NCBI RefSeq assembly: GCF_026625125.1
Contig: NZ_CP113097.1
Coordinates: forward strand, 2,170,001 to 2,234,000
Length of the DNA stretch: 64,000 nucleotides
Direction: 5' to 3'
Origin: Pseudomonas putida
GTDB lineage: Bacteria; Pseudomonadota; Gammaproteobacteria; Pseudomonadales; Pseudomonadaceae
Part shown: positions 1 to 11,799 of the stretch, piece after piece
Numbering within the stretch: position 1 is the stretch's first letter
Layout of the letters: each line of letters opens with the position of its first letter
The notes under the pieces: model-generated
What the model was told of the DNA's origin: nothing
Seen by the model: only the letters and a program-made list of their open reading frames with translations
Database searches by the model: none
Made by a program: the position numbers and the translations under genes

Positions 1-367
1 CCTCGACCAGCAGATGGGGCTGTTGCTCCATCAGCATGCGGTCCTTCCAGGTGTTGGGCTCCATTTCATCCGCGTTGCACAGCAGGTAGCGGATGTTCAT
101 GGATTCGTCTTTGGGCATCAGGCCCCACTTAACGCCAGTCGGGAAGCCCGCGCCGCCGCGGCCCTTGAGGCCGGAGTCCTTGACGCTCTGCACGATGTCG
201 TCGGCGGACATTTCTGCCAGCGCTTTGCGGGCGGCAGCGTAGCCGTTCTTGGCCTGGTACTCGTCGAGCCACACCGGCTCGCCGTCGTCACGCAGGCGCC
301 AGGTCAGCGGGTGAGTTTCGGCCGAACGCGCGATGCGGTTGGCCGGGCCGAAGGAAGTGATGGTCAT
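1..367 (-). CDS. nuoF: NADH-quinone oxidoreductase subunit F, N-terminal part
   Basis: This is the first ~122 residues of NuoF, the cytoplasmic complex I subunit that binds NADH and FMN; the rest lies beyond the window edge. The glycine-rich nucleotide-binding stretch [10 protein letters not shown] (about residues 69-78) and the [14 protein letters not shown] segment (about 97-110) are typical of the family. The start ATG at 367 overlaps the TGA of nuoE as ATGA, so translation is probably coupled. Its place downstream of nuoE in a minus-strand nuo operon confirms the call. Confidence 0.95.
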   Translation of the reverse strand, partial: MTITSFGPANRIARSAETHPLTWRLRDDGEPVWLDEYQAKNGYAAARKALAEMSADDIVQSVKDSGLKGRGGAGFPTGVKWGLMPKDESMNIRYLLCNADEMEPNTWKDRMLMEQQPHLLVE

Positions 368-861
368 ACGTAACCCTCCAGCAGCTTGGAAACGCCAGCA
401 GGCTGCACGTCGCCAAAGGTATCGTCATCGATCATCAGCGCCGGGGCCTTGTCGCAGTTGCCCAGGCAGCAGACCGGCAGCAGGGTGAAACGCCCGTCCG
501 CAGTGGTCTGGCCAAGGCCGATGCCCAGTTCGCTCTGGATCTGGCTGACCACCGACTCGTGGCCGCCGATATAGCAGACCATGCTGTCGCACACACGAAT
601 GATGTGGCGGCCGACAGGCTGGCGGAAAATCTGGCTGTAGAAAGTGGCCACACCCTCGACGTCGCTGGCCGGGATGCCCAGCACCTCACCGATGGCGTAG
701 ATGGCGCCGTCCGGCACCCAGCCGCGCGCCTTCTGGACGATCTTCAAGGCTTCGATGGACGCCGCACGCGGGTCCTCGTAGTGGTGCATTTCGTGCTCGA
801 TGGCCGAGCGCTCGGTTTCGCTCAGGGCGAAACGGTCTGTCTGGATAAGCGTGCTGTTCAT
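364..861 (-). CDS. nuoE: NADH-quinone oxidoreductase subunit E
   Basis: This 165-residue protein is the thioredoxin-fold [2Fe-2S] subunit of the NADH dehydrogenase module of complex I. The four cluster cysteines are visible as a CX4C pair (CDSMVC) and a CX3C pair (CLGNC) in the C-terminal half. Length matches the family. It starts two bases downstream of the nuoCD stop and its own stop overlaps the nuoF start, so it is an inner operon gene. Confidence 0.97.
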   Translation of the reverse strand: MNSTLIQTDRFALSETERSAIEHEMHHYEDPRAASIEALKIVQKARGWVPDGAIYAIGEVLGIPASDVEGVATFYSQIFRQPVGRHIIRVCDSMVCYIGGHESVVSQIQSELGIGLGQTTADGRFTLLPVCCLGNCDKAPALMIDDDTFGDVQPAGVSKLLEGYV

Positions 862-863
862 GC

Positions 864-2663
<1,800 letters not shown>

Positions 2664-2724
2664 TCAACGTTAAGAATGAAGCCAGGCCGCCGGCTCCAGG
2701 GGGAGCGGGCGGCAGGTCGCTGGA

Positions 2725-3402
2725 TCAGACTTCGTCGGGGCTGCGCAGGTTGGTTACTGCAATGCGCTGCTCACGACGCAGGTCTTTCTGGGCTGGCATC
2801 TCGGCACGGTAAATACCTTGATCACCAACAACCCAGGAAAGCGGGCGTCGTTCTTGGCCGATCGACTCCTGCAACAGCATCAAGCCTTGCAGGAAAGCCT
2901 CAGGGCGTGGCGGGCAGCCAGGCACGTAGACGTCCACGGGGAGGAACTTGTCGACCCCCTGAACGACCGAGTAGATGTCGTACATGCCACCGGAGTTGGC
3001 GCACGACCCCATGGAAATGACCCATTTGGGTTCGAGCATCTGCTCATACAGGCGCTGGATGATCGGCGCCATCTTGATGAAGCAGGTACCGGCGATGACC
3101 ATGAAGTCGGCCTGACGCGGCGAGGCCCGGATGACTTCGGCGCCGAAGCGGGCGATGTCGTGGGGTGCCGTGAAGGCCGTGGTCATTTCCACGTAGCAGC
3201 AGGACAGGCCGAAGTTATACGGCCAGAGGGAGTTCTTGCGACCCCAGTTGACCGCGCCACGCAGCACATCTTCGAGTTTCCCCATATAGATGTTCTTGTG
3301 GACCTGGTCCTCTAGCAGTTGGTCGGTAACGGTTTCCCGCTCGCCGACCGGGTACTGCTCATTGGGCGCATCCGGATCGATTCTGGTGAGATTGTATTGC
3401 AT
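2725..3402 (-). CDS. nuoB: NADH-quinone oxidoreductase subunit B
   Basis: NuoB (225 residues) carries cluster N2, the last [4Fe-4S] centre before quinone. The tandem-cysteine motif (SCCYVEMT) and the further cysteines in GSCANSGG and [10 protein letters not shown] are all present. I place the start at the ATG at 3402, which has GAGG eight bases upstream; the frame can be extended to a TTG at 3408, but that is less likely. It lies directly downstream of nuoA. Confidence 0.96.
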   Translation of the reverse strand: MQYNLTRIDPDAPNEQYPVGERETVTDQLLEDQVHKNIYMGKLEDVLRGAVNWGRKNSLWPYNFGLSCCYVEMTTAFTAPHDIARFGAEVIRASPRQADFMVIAGTCFIKMAPIIQRLYEQMLEPKWVISMGSCANSGGMYDIYSVVQGVDKFLPVDVYVPGCPPRPEAFLQGLMLLQESIGQERRPLSWVVGDQGIYRAEMPAQKDLRREQRIAVTNLRSPDEV

Positions 3403-3412
3403 TGCCAAAGCC

Positions 3413-3826
3413 TCATTGTTTCAGCTTCGCTTGCCGCTTGCGGCGACCTTCGGGAGCCCAATCAAGTGCCCCGACGCGCCAAAGGTAGACAAGACCTGCC
3501 AACAGAATTGCTATGAAAACGAGCGCTTCGACGAATCCGGTCCAGCCGCTTTCGCGGACGGACACAGACCATGCAAAGAGGAAGAGGGCTTCGATATCGA
3601 AGATCACGAACAGCATCGCGACCAGATAGAATTTGGCGGAAAGACGCAGGCGGGCGCTGCCCACGGGCAGCATGCCGGATTCGAAGGGTTCGTTCTTGGC
3701 GCGGCCCCAGGCCTTGCTACCGAGCAGGCTGGACAGGCCGAGCATGAAGGCGCACAGGCCGACGACACCCAGGAGGAAGATGGCAAAGCCCCAGTTGTGG
3801 GCGATGAGTCCTGCCGAATCGGACAT
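3413..3826 (-). CDS. nuoA: NADH-quinone oxidoreductase subunit A
   Basis: NuoA (137 residues) is a small three-helix membrane subunit of complex I. Hydrophobic helices are seen at about residues 12-35, 65-88 and 98-118, and the segment [18 protein letters not shown] between helices 1 and 2 is the conserved loop that contacts the quinone chamber. It is the first gene of the operon, so the nuo promoter must lie upstream, between 3827 and about 4100. Confidence 0.96.
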   Translation of the reverse strand: MSDSAGLIAHNWGFAIFLLGVVGLCAFMLGLSSLLGSKAWGRAKNEPFESGMLPVGSARLRLSAKFYLVAMLFVIFDIEALFLFAWSVSVRESGWTGFVEALVFIAILLAGLVYLWRVGALDWAPEGRRKRQAKLKQ

Positions 3827-4502
3827 GCTAGAAATCCTTATACAGAGACCCAGCTCTGCAGTCTGAAATAAGTAGAGCGGCGACGTGGTGTCGCAGGTGC
3901 AGTGACCAAATGTCGCAGCTGAATCAATCGCGCTGATTTTATGGGTAAACCTGTTGCAAGTAAAATTTCTGTCGCAAATTTATTCGTAGGATTAAGAACA
4001 AAACATGCTCGTAACTGGCTGAAAGCCTTGAAATTCGGGGATTCGGCCTGGTTTTGTCAATTATGTTTCTTGTGCGTGGTAACAGATTGTAGTTTTAGTA
4101 ATGATAATTAATATCGTTTGCGGCGGCCGATTGGAGTTAATGCGATTGAGCCTTGTTAAGTTCATAGGCCGTTGCCCCCCTCTTGCAATTGCGCGCCGCT
4201 ATCGTTCTATCAGTGTCGGACACTCGCTGCACCGCTCTGGGTCAATGTTTTTCGAGTGGGTAGAGATGTGCAGGGTGCGGTGGCCAGTGGACAAGTCGGG
4301 CGGTGGCTCGCCCGTGCACATGAATGAAAAGCGCCGACACCGATGCAATCGTCCATAGCTGCTGGCCGGGTTGCTCCTGCTACCGGGCTGGTTCAAGCAT
4401 AGTCCGGATTCTAGGGATTGCCGGGGCTTCGGGTGTCATGCCTGTGTCACGAATGCCTGCTAGCGTGCCGGTCCCGTCCCGCGGCAAAAGGAAAGCCATC
4501 CG
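3827..4502. other. 676-bp intergenic region between nuoA and a divergent AraC gene
   Basis: I see no convincing gene here. The part nearest nuoA (3827-4100) is notably AT-rich and should hold the nuo promoter, though I could not settle on one -35/-10 pair. A Fur-box-like sequence lies at 4097-4115. The remaining part (4116-4486) returns to high GC. An open frame at 4101-4358 starts inside the Fur-like motif, lacks a ribosome-binding site and resembles no family I know, so it was not called. Confidence 0.6.
4097..4115. promoter_or_regulatory. Fur-box-like site
   Basis: The 19-mer AGTAATGATAATTAATATC matches 15 of 19 positions of the classical Fur box GATAATGATAATCATTATC. It lies about 270 bp upstream of nuoA and about 390 bp upstream of the AraC-type gene, so either promoter could be the target. 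The match is counted by eye; binding is inferred. Confidence 0.45.
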
Positions 4503-5480
4503 GTGCACCCCGCCACGCCTCGCAAGCCCTTCCTGCTCCGTTGCGCCGACATGCACAGCGATGATTTCGGCGCCTTGTTCACACAGCTCTACGGCAACCT
4601 GTATGCCGACGTACCGCCACTGGGCGAGGGTATTTCCATCAGCGGGGTGTATGGCCGCTTCGAGGGCATGAGCGTAAGGCGCCTGCATTACCAGGGTGAC
4701 TTTCGCATCGTCCTGCCCAGCCCGCAGGACGAAATCACCTTCGTGCTGCCTACTGCAGGCAAGATCATCTTCGACCATCGCGGCGAGTCAATCGGCGGCG
4801 CGCAGGTCGGGCTCGCTGTCGACAAGCTCGAGATACGCTCGGTACGCATCGCCGATGATCATGCCCAGTGTGGCATGTCGATTCGCCGGGGCGTATTTGC
4901 CGAGCGGCTGTCGGCACTGCTGGAGCGGCCCTTGGCTGCCCCGATACGTTTCGCGCCGGTAGTGGACCTTGCCGCGCCAGGCTTCCAGGGCATCCGTGCC
5001 TTGCTCGAACTGGCCACGGGCACTGAGTTCGATCAATTGATCAATACCGGCCTGCTGATGCCGCTGCGGTTGCAGGAAATGCTGGTCGACGCACTGCTGC
5101 AAGCCTGGCCGCACAATTACCGCGAAGCGCTGCACAGGCCGGCTCCATTGCCAGCGCCGCGCCATGTGAAACTGGCCATGGCCTATATCCGTGAACATCC
5201 CGCGAGGCTGAGCAGTAGCAGCGAGTTGGCTGGCTTGGCCAATGTCAGCGTGCGGGCGTTACAGGAGGGCTTTCGACGGTTTGCGGGCACTTCGATAGTC
5301 GGGTATCAGCGGCAGGTGCGGCTGGAGCAGGCGCGTCAGGTGCTGGCAAGCGAGCAGGGTACGTCGGTGGAGCAGGTGGCGTTACGCTTCGGCTTCACCA
5401 ATGCGGGGCGGTTTGCCCAGTATTTCAAAGCGGCGTTTGGTTTGCCTCCGGCACAGGTCAGGCGCAGGCATGACCCATGA
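4503..5480 (+). CDS. AraC family transcriptional regulator
   Basis: This 325-residue cytoplasmic DNA-binding protein has an N-terminal AraC-type ligand-binding region (about 1-200) and two C-terminal helix-turn-helix motifs (about 220-322), including the end signature FGFTNAGRFAQYFKAAFG. The GTG start at 4503 is preceded by AAAGGAAAG eight bases upstream, which I prefer to the in-frame ATG at 4551. It stands alone, divergent from nuo and convergent with the secreted-protein gene at 5538. The ligand and targets are unknown. Confidence 0.85.
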   Translation: MHPATPRKPFLLRCADMHSDDFGALFTQLYGNLYADVPPLGEGISISGVYGRFEGMSVRRLHYQGDFRIVLPSPQDEITFVLPTAGKIIFDHRGESIGGAQVGLAVDKLEIRSVRIADDHAQCGMSIRRGVFAERLSALLERPLAAPIRFAPVVDLAAPGFQGIRALLELATGTEFDQLINTGLLMPLRLQEMLVDALLQAWPHNYREALHRPAPLPAPRHVKLAMAYIREHPARLSSSSELAGLANVSVRALQEGFRRFAGTSIVGYQRQVRLEQARQVLASEQGTSVEQVALRFGFTNAGRFAQYFKAAFGLPPAQVRRRHDP

Positions 5481-5537
5481 CCTGCGGCAGTGGGCCGTGC
5501 TGCGAATCAGATAACGCGCTGCCTGCACTGGATGCGC

Positions 5538-6647
5538 TCAAGGGAACCTGATCTTGCTGTAGGCGAACTCATTGGCACCCCGTTCGATGCCCGCCTCGGA
5601 GGTTTTCACCTCAACCCGGTCATCGTCGTGAACAACGATTATCTGGTGTGCATCCAGCACCTCGACACCTTCGGGCTTGTTGCTGAACCTCAGTGTGGAG
5701 CCGTCTTCGCGGGTCACCAGTTGCGGCGTGCCTGGCTTACCCGCTGCAAACGGTACGATCCATAGAAACCCGCCTATGTTGGTAATTGGCTTGTTCGCAG
5801 CATCAACGGATTTTTCCTCGTAGCTGGTAACCGCATAAAGCCTGTCTTTGTTGAACCGGTCATACTCGATGCCGGACAGCCCGACTGTGTGGCCTTGGGC
5901 TTGGACGTTGAAGTTCTGGACGGATTTGAACGCCTCCACAAGCGCTAGGGTTCCATCTTTGAACTTCACATGCGCTGAGATGAGTGTGAAGCCGAAATGC
6001 GCGTCAGTTTTGTCGTTTCCGTGCCTGCGAATGCCGATGATCAGTTGCCCGTCTGCTGTTTTTGCCTTCACCGGCTCGCTCGGCGCCATGGTGATTGCTT
6101 CGATTTGATAGTAAGACGCGCCAATCGCATCCTTGATCTGCTTGCGCAGTGAGATCGAGCTTGTGACCCCGCTGCGCGATGTGGGCGACAGGAGCTTTAC
6201 CGCCTCAGGGTCGTCCACGGGCCAGTACAGGAGCGTGTTGAGAATGTCGCTGCTCGGATCTTCGTCGGTGCTGGCTTTGTTGAAGGCGGTGCTGGCGATC
6301 ATGTAGCGGCCATCCAGCGTCTTGGTCAGTGCCTCGTATTTATCGGCTTCTCTTAATGCCTTCCCAGGCAGCACGGTAGGCTCACCACTGATTTTGCCCT
6401 GCTCGATGTCAAGCGTGAACAGGGCTGGCCCGCCTGGGGCGGGCAAGCGTTTGTCGTTGGCCAAGAGCAGTTTTTCATTGCTTTCAACCACTGCCGACAC
6501 TTCACAGTTGACGGGGGTTCCAGGGGCAAAACACGCCGCCGTGTGATGTTCGATGGCCGCGATGCGTCCTGGCAGCTCAGCTGCCGGTGCGTGAGGCGCT
6601 GCACTGGCCAAGCCGACTACCAGCGTGATGATTGCTCGCTTTTCCAT
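5538..6647 (-). CDS. secreted protein of unknown function, possible beta-propeller
   Basis: This 369-residue protein starts with a signal peptide (MEKRAIITLVVGLASA then an alanine-rich cleavage region near residue 22). I do not recognise the family firmly. Regularly spaced hydrophobic strands with phrases like KTLDGRYMIAS, GLSGIEYD and NKPEGVEVLD suggest a beta-propeller-like fold as in DUF3616 or phytase-like secreted proteins. The start at 6647 has AAGGACA upstream; a longer frame to 6839 lacks support. Base composition looks more AT-rich than its neighbours, which may indicate transfer. Confidence 0.6.
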   Translation of the reverse strand: MEKRAIITLVVGLASAAPHAPAAELPGRIAAIEHHTAACFAPGTPVNCEVSAVVESNEKLLLANDKRLPAPGGPALFTLDIEQGKISGEPTVLPGKALREADKYEALTKTLDGRYMIASTAFNKASTDEDPSSDILNTLLYWPVDDPEAVKLLSPTSRSGVTSSISLRKQIKDAIGASYYQIEAITMAPSEPVKAKTADGQLIIGIRRHGNDKTDAHFGFTLISAHVKFKDGTLALVEAFKSVQNFNVQAQGHTVGLSGIEYDRFNKDRLYAVTSYEEKSVDAANKPITNIGGFLWIVPFAAGKPGTPQLVTREDGSTLRFSNKPEGVEVLDAHQIIVVHDDDRVEVKTSEAGIERGANEFAYSKIRFP

Positions 6648-6842
6648 GGGCACTGTCCTTGTGGGAATGGGAAGGTTGCGCAGCAAAGCGTAATCGCGGC
6701 AAGCGAGACCGGAAACTGGCATTTTTGGCAGTAGCTGTTCGACATGACCGCCATTGAAGGGGCTGGCATCTTGGCCAGTAGGCACACCCTCAAGAATCGG
6801 GGCGGTGCAGCCGTGGGGGCCACGCGGCAGCCCCGGCAACTG

Positions 6843-8756
6843 TCAGAACGCGTAGCTGGCTTTCAGGCTGCCACTGGCCCCATGGCTGTCACCGCCGCCC
6901 AACGCCGCTAGATCGGCGCCAATACTCAGCGCGCCAAGGTTGGCCATCAGGCTCACGCCAGCGTTGAACTGGTCACGATTGTCGAAGGCGGCGCGCTGCT
7001 CGATATCCAGCCCCAGCAAGTGGCCCTCGCTTTCGACCTCGTGGTCGCCCAGCGCATGCTCATAGCCCACTTGCACGCCGGGCACCAACTGCCAACGGCC
7101 CATGCTGAACGGCATGAAGGACGCCTCGAGTCTGGCCATCGCGCTACGGCGGGTCTGCTGCAGGTCGTCCACCTCTAGCGCCAATTCGCTGCCTTTTTCG
7201 CTAAACCCGGCCACGTCCACGTGACTGATGCGTACACCCAGGCTCGGCTCCAGCACCACGCGGTTGTTGTTCAGGCGATAGCCCACCGCCAGGCTGGCAC
7301 CGGCCAGGGTACCGTGGCTGTCGCCTTTGGCCGTGCCCAGGCCGCCTGTGAGGTCGCGCTTGCTGGAATAGTCGAGGTAGCCGGCGCTGGCATCGGTGTC
7401 GATGAACAGGCCTTGTTCCAGGCCGCCCGGCGCGAAGCGGGCGCCCAGGCTCAGGAAAGTCAGGTCCGTATCAACCTCGCCACCTGCGCCGCCAACGTTA
7501 CCGCTGCTGTAGCCGAAACCTGCGTGGCCGCTGAGCTGCTCGGAGAAACGCTGGGTCATGCCGATCATCAGGCCTTGGCTGTGTTCGTTGCTGCTGGCGG
7601 CACTGGAGGAGCCGTCGGTGCCCAGGTAACCGGCCAAGGCGCTGCTCCACAGGCGCGACTGGCCAACCTTCAGGTCGGTACCGTCGGCGAAGGGCGCGGC
7701 GGCGCGGTCGATCAGGGCGCCCAGGCGCAGCAGGTAGCTGGCCGCATCGGCATGCACCTGTCCACCCACGGTGGACGCCACGCCGCCCAGCGTGCCGGCA
7801 TCGATGGCCGACTGCAGGTAATAGTTGTAGGCGCTGTAGGTGCCTGACAGCGACGTGTCCTGCAGTTGGCGCAGCAGTTGCGCGCCCGCCGCGGCGTTAC
7901 CGAGCAGGCCAGCTTCACCGGGTAACGTGCCATAGCGCACCATTTTGCCGCGCAGCACATAGATCGTTTCCTGGGTAAGCCCCAGGCCTTGCTTGAGGTA
8001 GTTGTCCATGCTGCCGTATGCGGCAGTCACTTCATCCAGGCCGGCCTGCAGGTAGCTGGCCTCGACGCCCAGCAGCGGGGCGTAGACTTCGGCCATGCTG
8101 GCCGGCATGGATGCCAGTGTGGCCGCCACGCGGGCGGCGGTGTAGTCATTGGTGGCGAGGTAGTTGTCCATGATCGTCGCGTCGTCCACGCCGGCGATGC
8201 TCAGCAGCACGGCGGCGGTCCAGCCTGTACGGTCCTTGCCCGCGGTACAGTGGAACAAGGCGGCGCCGTCGGCGTTGGCCAGTTCATTGAACAGCACCGA
8301 GAATTGCCCGCGCATGCCGGCATCGCTGACGAAGGCGCGGTTGGTCTCTTGCATCATGGCGCGTGCCTGGGCAGCGCTGGTGAACGACATGTTGGTGATG
8401 TCCGCGCCCGAGGTGGTGCTGCCGATGATGTCGATGTTGGTATAGCTGGCGCCAGCGGGCAGGGTGTCGGGCGTGGCGGCGATTTCGCTTGGGGTGCGCA
8501 AGTCGTATACATCGCTGATACCAAGGCCGTTGAGCACGGCAAGGTCAGCGGCAGTGGGGGTCAGGGCATTGCTGCGATAGAACACGCCGCTGCGCATCAC
8601 CCCATCATGGCTTGTGCCGTACGCCGATGTGGTGCCGGCGATGTCGCGGAAGTTGTCAATGCCAGCCAGGCGCGGCGTATCGAGCGCATCGGCGGCATGA
8701 GCGGCGGAGATTGCGAGTGTGAGCATGGGCAGGGAGCAGAACAGACGTTGCAGCAC
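6843..8756 (-). CDS. tyrosine phosphatase-autotransporter fusion protein
   Basis: The protein (637 residues from GTG at 8756) has a signal peptide ending near AHA (residues 19-21), then a phosphatase domain of the Y_phosphatase3 type (about 25-280) with DNFRDIAG, DLRTPSE and the P-loop HCTAGKDRTG (catalytic Cys ~170, Arg ~176), and a C-terminal 12-strand-type barrel (about 370-637) ending in phenylalanine (ASYAF), as autotransporter beta-domains do. The GTG start has GAGG upstream; the frame extends to a TTG at 8804. It should act in the outer membrane with the phosphatase facing outward or into the periplasm. The substrate is unknown. Confidence 0.85.
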   Translation of the reverse strand: MLQRLFCSLPMLTLAISAAHAADALDTPRLAGIDNFRDIAGTTSAYGTSHDGVMRSGVFYRSNALTPTAADLAVLNGLGISDVYDLRTPSEIAATPDTLPAGASYTNIDIIGSTTSGADITNMSFTSAAQARAMMQETNRAFVSDAGMRGQFSVLFNELANADGAALFHCTAGKDRTGWTAAVLLSIAGVDDATIMDNYLATNDYTAARVAATLASMPASMAEVYAPLLGVEASYLQAGLDEVTAAYGSMDNYLKQGLGLTQETIYVLRGKMVRYGTLPGEAGLLGNAAAGAQLLRQLQDTSLSGTYSAYNYYLQSAIDAGTLGGVASTVGGQVHADAASYLLRLGALIDRAAAPFADGTDLKVGQSRLWSSALAGYLGTDGSSSAASSNEHSQGLMIGMTQRFSEQLSGHAGFGYSSGNVGGAGGEVDTDLTFLSLGARFAPGGLEQGLFIDTDASAGYLDYSSKRDLTGGLGTAKGDSHGTLAGASLAVGYRLNNNRVVLEPSLGVRISHVDVAGFSEKGSELALEVDDLQQTRRSAMARLEASFMPFSMGRWQLVPGVQVGYEHALGDHEVESEGHLLGLDIEQRAAFDNRDQFNAGVSLMANLGALSIGADLAALGGGDSHGASGSLKASYAF

Positions 8757-8916
8757 GGCAGAGGCCTCGGAGGGGTATGTGGTGTGGCCACTCTCCGTGG
8801 GCAATATGAAACTGAATGTTACATATCAAGGCTGCACGCAAAAGCCTGCGCGATCTGGCCGGGGCCTGCGTGTTCTGTCTGGCCTTGCGGCCGCAGTCAG
8901 GCACCCGGCCGGGTGG

Positions 8917-9381
8917 TCAGAGCCCTAGTTCGCTGAGCCCCGGATGGTCGTCCGGGCGGCGCCCCAGGGGCCAGTGGAACTTGCGGTCCGCTTCGGCAAT
9001 GGGCTGCTCGTTGATGCTCGAATGGCGGTTGTGCATCAGGCCATCGGCGGCGAACTCCCAGTTTTCGTTGCCATAGGCGCGGAACCACTGGCCGCTGTCG
9101 TCGCGGTACTCGTAGGCATAGCGCACGGCAATGCGGTTGTCGGTGAATGCCCACAGCTCCTTGATCAGCCGGTACTCCAGTTCATGGTTCCACTTGCGGG
9201 TCAGAAGGGCCTGAACCTCGGCACGCCCGCGAGGGAACTCGACGCGGTTACGCCACACGGTATCGGGGGTGTAGGCCAACGATACCTTGGCGGCGTCACG
9301 GCTGTTCCAGCCATCCTCGGCCAGGCGGACCTTTTCGATGGCGCTTTCGCGGGTAAATGGCGGCAACGGAGGGCGGGACAT
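8917..9381 (-). CDS. NTF2-like protein of the DUF1348 family
   Basis: This 154-residue soluble protein has the cone-shaped SnoaL/NTF2-like signature of DUF1348: [20 protein letters not shown], the [14 protein letters not shown] segment and [21 protein letters not shown]. Members are small single-domain proteins of unknown reaction. The start at 9381 follows AAGGAG by seven bases. It is transcribed in the same direction as the upstream MFS gene but is separated from it by about 120 bases. Confidence 0.85.
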   Translation of the reverse strand: MSRPPLPPFTRESAIEKVRLAEDGWNSRDAAKVSLAYTPDTVWRNRVEFPRGRAEVQALLTRKWNHELEYRLIKELWAFTDNRIAVRYAYEYRDDSGQWFRAYGNENWEFAADGLMHNRHSSINEQPIAEADRKFHWPLGRRPDDHPGLSELGL

Positions 9382-9503
9382 GGGTAACTCCTTGGCGGTG
9401 GTTGGCGTAGAGGAGAGTACTGCCCCCGCTGCAGGGTGGGGAATGGCTGCGACGGGCACTTCATAATTGCGCCCGGTGGAACAATGCAGCGCCCCGCCAG
9501 TGC

Positions 9504-10685
9504 CTAGACCGCAGCGCCCAGGGCCTTGTCGGCAGCCTTGCCGCGCCCGCCCAGCCATACCAGTACCAGGGCCACCGCCGCCAGCACGCCGCCCGCCATG
9601 GGCACTGCTGCATAACCCAGGTCCAGGCTGATCACCGCACCACCCAGGGCCGCGCCAACGGCATTGCCAAGGTTGAAGGCGCCGACGTTTATCGATGATG
9701 CCAGCCCTGGTGCCTCTATGGCGGCAGTCATGACGCGCATCTGCAAGGGCGGCACCACGGCGAAGGTGAACACGCCCCAGACCAGCAGCGCGATGGCGGC
9801 GCCGATGTGGCTGCCCAGTACCAGCGGCATCAGCAACATGATCAGCGCCAGGGTGGCGAGGAAGATGCGCGCAGCGCCGTCCAGCGACCAGTCGGCCAGG
9901 CGCCCACCCAGGCTGTTGCCCAAGGTGAAGCCGACACCGATCAGCACCAGGCCCAGCGTGATGAAGCTGTCTGAAGCGCCCGTCAGCGCCGCCAGTACCG
10001 GTGCTACGTAGGTGTACAGGGTGAACATGGCGCCGGCGCCAAGCACCGTGGTCGCCATCGCCAGCAGCACGCTGGGGCGGGCGATGACCGCCAGCTCTTT
10101 GCGCACGTGGGGCACGCTGCCACGCTCACCTTTGGGCAGCGCGTACCACAGGGCGGCCATGGCCAGCAGGCCGAGCACTGCAGTACCGGCAAAGGCCATG
10201 CGCCAGCCGACTTGCTGGCCGACCCAGGTCGCCGCAGGCACACCGCCGATATTGGCGATGGTCAGGCCCATGAACATGGTCGCCACGGCACTGGCCTGTT
10301 TGTCCTTGGGAACCACGCTGGCGGCCACGACCGCGCCCAGGCCGAAGAAAGCACCATGGTTGAGGCTGGTGACCAGCCGCGACGCGAGCAGGGTGTAGTA
10401 GTCCGGCGAGAGTGCCGAGAGCAGGTTGCCGAGGGTGAAGATGGCCATCAGCGCCATCAGTGCGGCGCGTTTGCCAAAGCGGCTGAACAGCAGGGTCATG
10501 ATCGGTGCGCCGACCATTACGCCGATGGCATAGGCGGTGATCAGCATGCCCGCGCTGGGGATACTGACTTCGACGCCTTGGGCGATCACCGGCAGCAGGC
10601 CCATCGGGGTGAATTCGGTAGTGCCGATGCCGAAGGCGCCAATCGCCAGGGCAAACAGAACCCGTTTTGGGGAAAGCGTGCTCAT
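9504..10685 (-). CDS. MFS transporter, arabinose-efflux type
   Basis: This 393-residue inner-membrane protein has about 12 hydrophobic helices and the N-terminal signature [25 protein letters not shown] typical of the AraJ/YdhP group of drug/sugar exporters; [10 protein letters not shown] matches the loop 2-3 MFS motif. The start at 10685 follows GGAGCT. The dkgB-like gene ends 74 bases upstream on the same strand, so the two may be co-transcribed. The substrate cannot be read from the sequence. Confidence 0.88.
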   Translation of the reverse strand: MSTLSPKRVLFALAIGAFGIGTTEFTPMGLLPVIAQGVEVSIPSAGMLITAYAIGVMVGAPIMTLLFSRFGKRAALMALMAIFTLGNLLSALSPDYYTLLASRLVTSLNHGAFFGLGAVVAASVVPKDKQASAVATMFMGLTIANIGGVPAATWVGQQVGWRMAFAGTAVLGLLAMAALWYALPKGERGSVPHVRKELAVIARPSVLLAMATTVLGAGAMFTLYTYVAPVLAALTGASDSFITLGLVLIGVGFTLGNSLGGRLADWSLDGAARIFLATLALIMLLMPLVLGSHIGAAIALLVWGVFTFAVVPPLQMRVMTAAIEAPGLASSINVGAFNLGNAVGAALGGAVISLDLGYAAVPMAGGVLAAVALVLVWLGGRGKAADKALGAAV

Positions 10686-10759
10686 CAGGAGCTCCGATTG
10701 AAAGGTCAATGAGCAGTCGCACCGGCCGGGAACGGGCCGGTGCCGACCTGCAGGGTTCA

Positions 10760-11563
10760 TCAGTCCCAGGCGGGCGCCAGGCTATCCGGGCTGACTTCAC
10801 GGCCATTGCGCTCGAGCGAGGCGATGCGCGCCATGTCCTCGGCATCCAGTTTCAGGCTGCAGGCGAGCAGGTTGCTGGCCAGGTTCTCGCGCTTGGTGGA
10901 GGAGGGGGTCACTGCGTAACCCAGCTGCATGGCCCAGGCCAGGGCCACCTGGGCGACGGTGGCCTTGTGCTTGCTGGCGATCTCGGCCAGTACCGGATCC
11001 TTGAGCACTTTGCCGTAGGCCAGGGTCATGTACGAGGTGACGGTGATGCCCTGGTCCTTGAGGTAGGCAGCCAGCTTGGCGTTTTGCAGGTAGGGGCTGA
11101 GCTCCACCTGGTTGGTGGCGATTTCACCTTGGCCGACCACGTCGATGGCTTGGCGGGTGAGTTCGATGTTGAAGTTGGACACGCCGATCTGGCGGGTCAG
11201 GCCGAGTTTCTTGGCGTCGGCCATGGCGCTCATGTATTCGGCCAGTTCGATGCCATTCCCTGGGGCTGGCCAGTGGATCAGCAGCAGGTCGACGTAGTCG
11301 GTGCGCAGTTTGGCCAGGCTTTCGCGCAAGCTGGGGACCAACCGGTCTGCAGCATAGTTGTCGACCCAGATCTTGGTGGTGATGAACAGCTCGCTGCGCG
11401 CTACGCCGCTTTCGGCAATGGCCTGGCCGACGTCGGCTTCGTTCTTGTAGATCTGTGCTGTGTCGATGGCCCGATAGCCCAGCGCCAGGGCCGACTTGAC
11501 CGAATCGATGACGGCCTGGCCGGTGAGGCGGTAGGTGCCAAGGCCGAAGGATGGAATGCTCAT
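10760..11563 (-). CDS. dkgB: aldo/keto reductase, 2,5-diketo-D-gluconate reductase B type
   Basis: This 267-residue cytoplasmic NADPH-dependent reductase has the full aldo/keto reductase set: GLGTYRL, the catalytic Asp/Tyr in [13 protein letters not shown], Lys in ITTKIW, and LLLIHWP. C-terminal [13 protein letters not shown] is the cofactor-binding stretch. Length and order match E. coli DkgB, which reduces 2,5-diketogluconate and methylglyoxal-like aldehydes. It precedes an MFS gene on the same strand, which could handle a related metabolite. Confidence 0.88.
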   Translation of the reverse strand: MSIPSFGLGTYRLTGQAVIDSVKSALALGYRAIDTAQIYKNEADVGQAIAESGVARSELFITTKIWVDNYAADRLVPSLRESLAKLRTDYVDLLLIHWPAPGNGIELAEYMSAMADAKKLGLTRQIGVSNFNIELTRQAIDVVGQGEIATNQVELSPYLQNAKLAAYLKDQGITVTSYMTLAYGKVLKDPVLAEIASKHKATVAQVALAWAMQLGYAVTPSSTKRENLASNLLACSLKLDAEDMARIASLERNGREVSPDSLAPAWD

Positions 11564-11762
11564 GGGGCTGCTCCTGCTGAGTGATTGGGGTTGAGCCAGA
11601 GCTTAGGTGCCCGGGTGCCCAAGTCGTTCGAATGGGGAGCAGTGTGGGGGTTTTGCAGGCGTTGATTAAGACGGGGCAATGCCAAGGTCTTTTGCGCTGA
11701 AGTCACGAATCATCCGCTGGCTCGTGAATCAGGTGCGGTAAACACCTTTGCTGGGGCAGGCA

Positions 11763-11790
11763 GGCACGGCCACCCTGCGGTGGCCATGCC
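11763..11790 (-). terminator. hairpin terminator of the cysI operon
   Basis: A 12-bp stem (GGCACGGCCACC pairing with GGTGGCCATGCC, one G-U in RNA) with a 4-base loop lies just after the DUF934 stop. There is no strong U-tract. Confidence 0.5.
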
Positions 11791-11799
11791 GAGTGACGA

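Noticed and set aside
4101..4358. 85-codon plus-strand open frame after the Fur-like site
   Set aside because: It starts within the motif itself, has no ribosome-binding site and does not look like a real protein.
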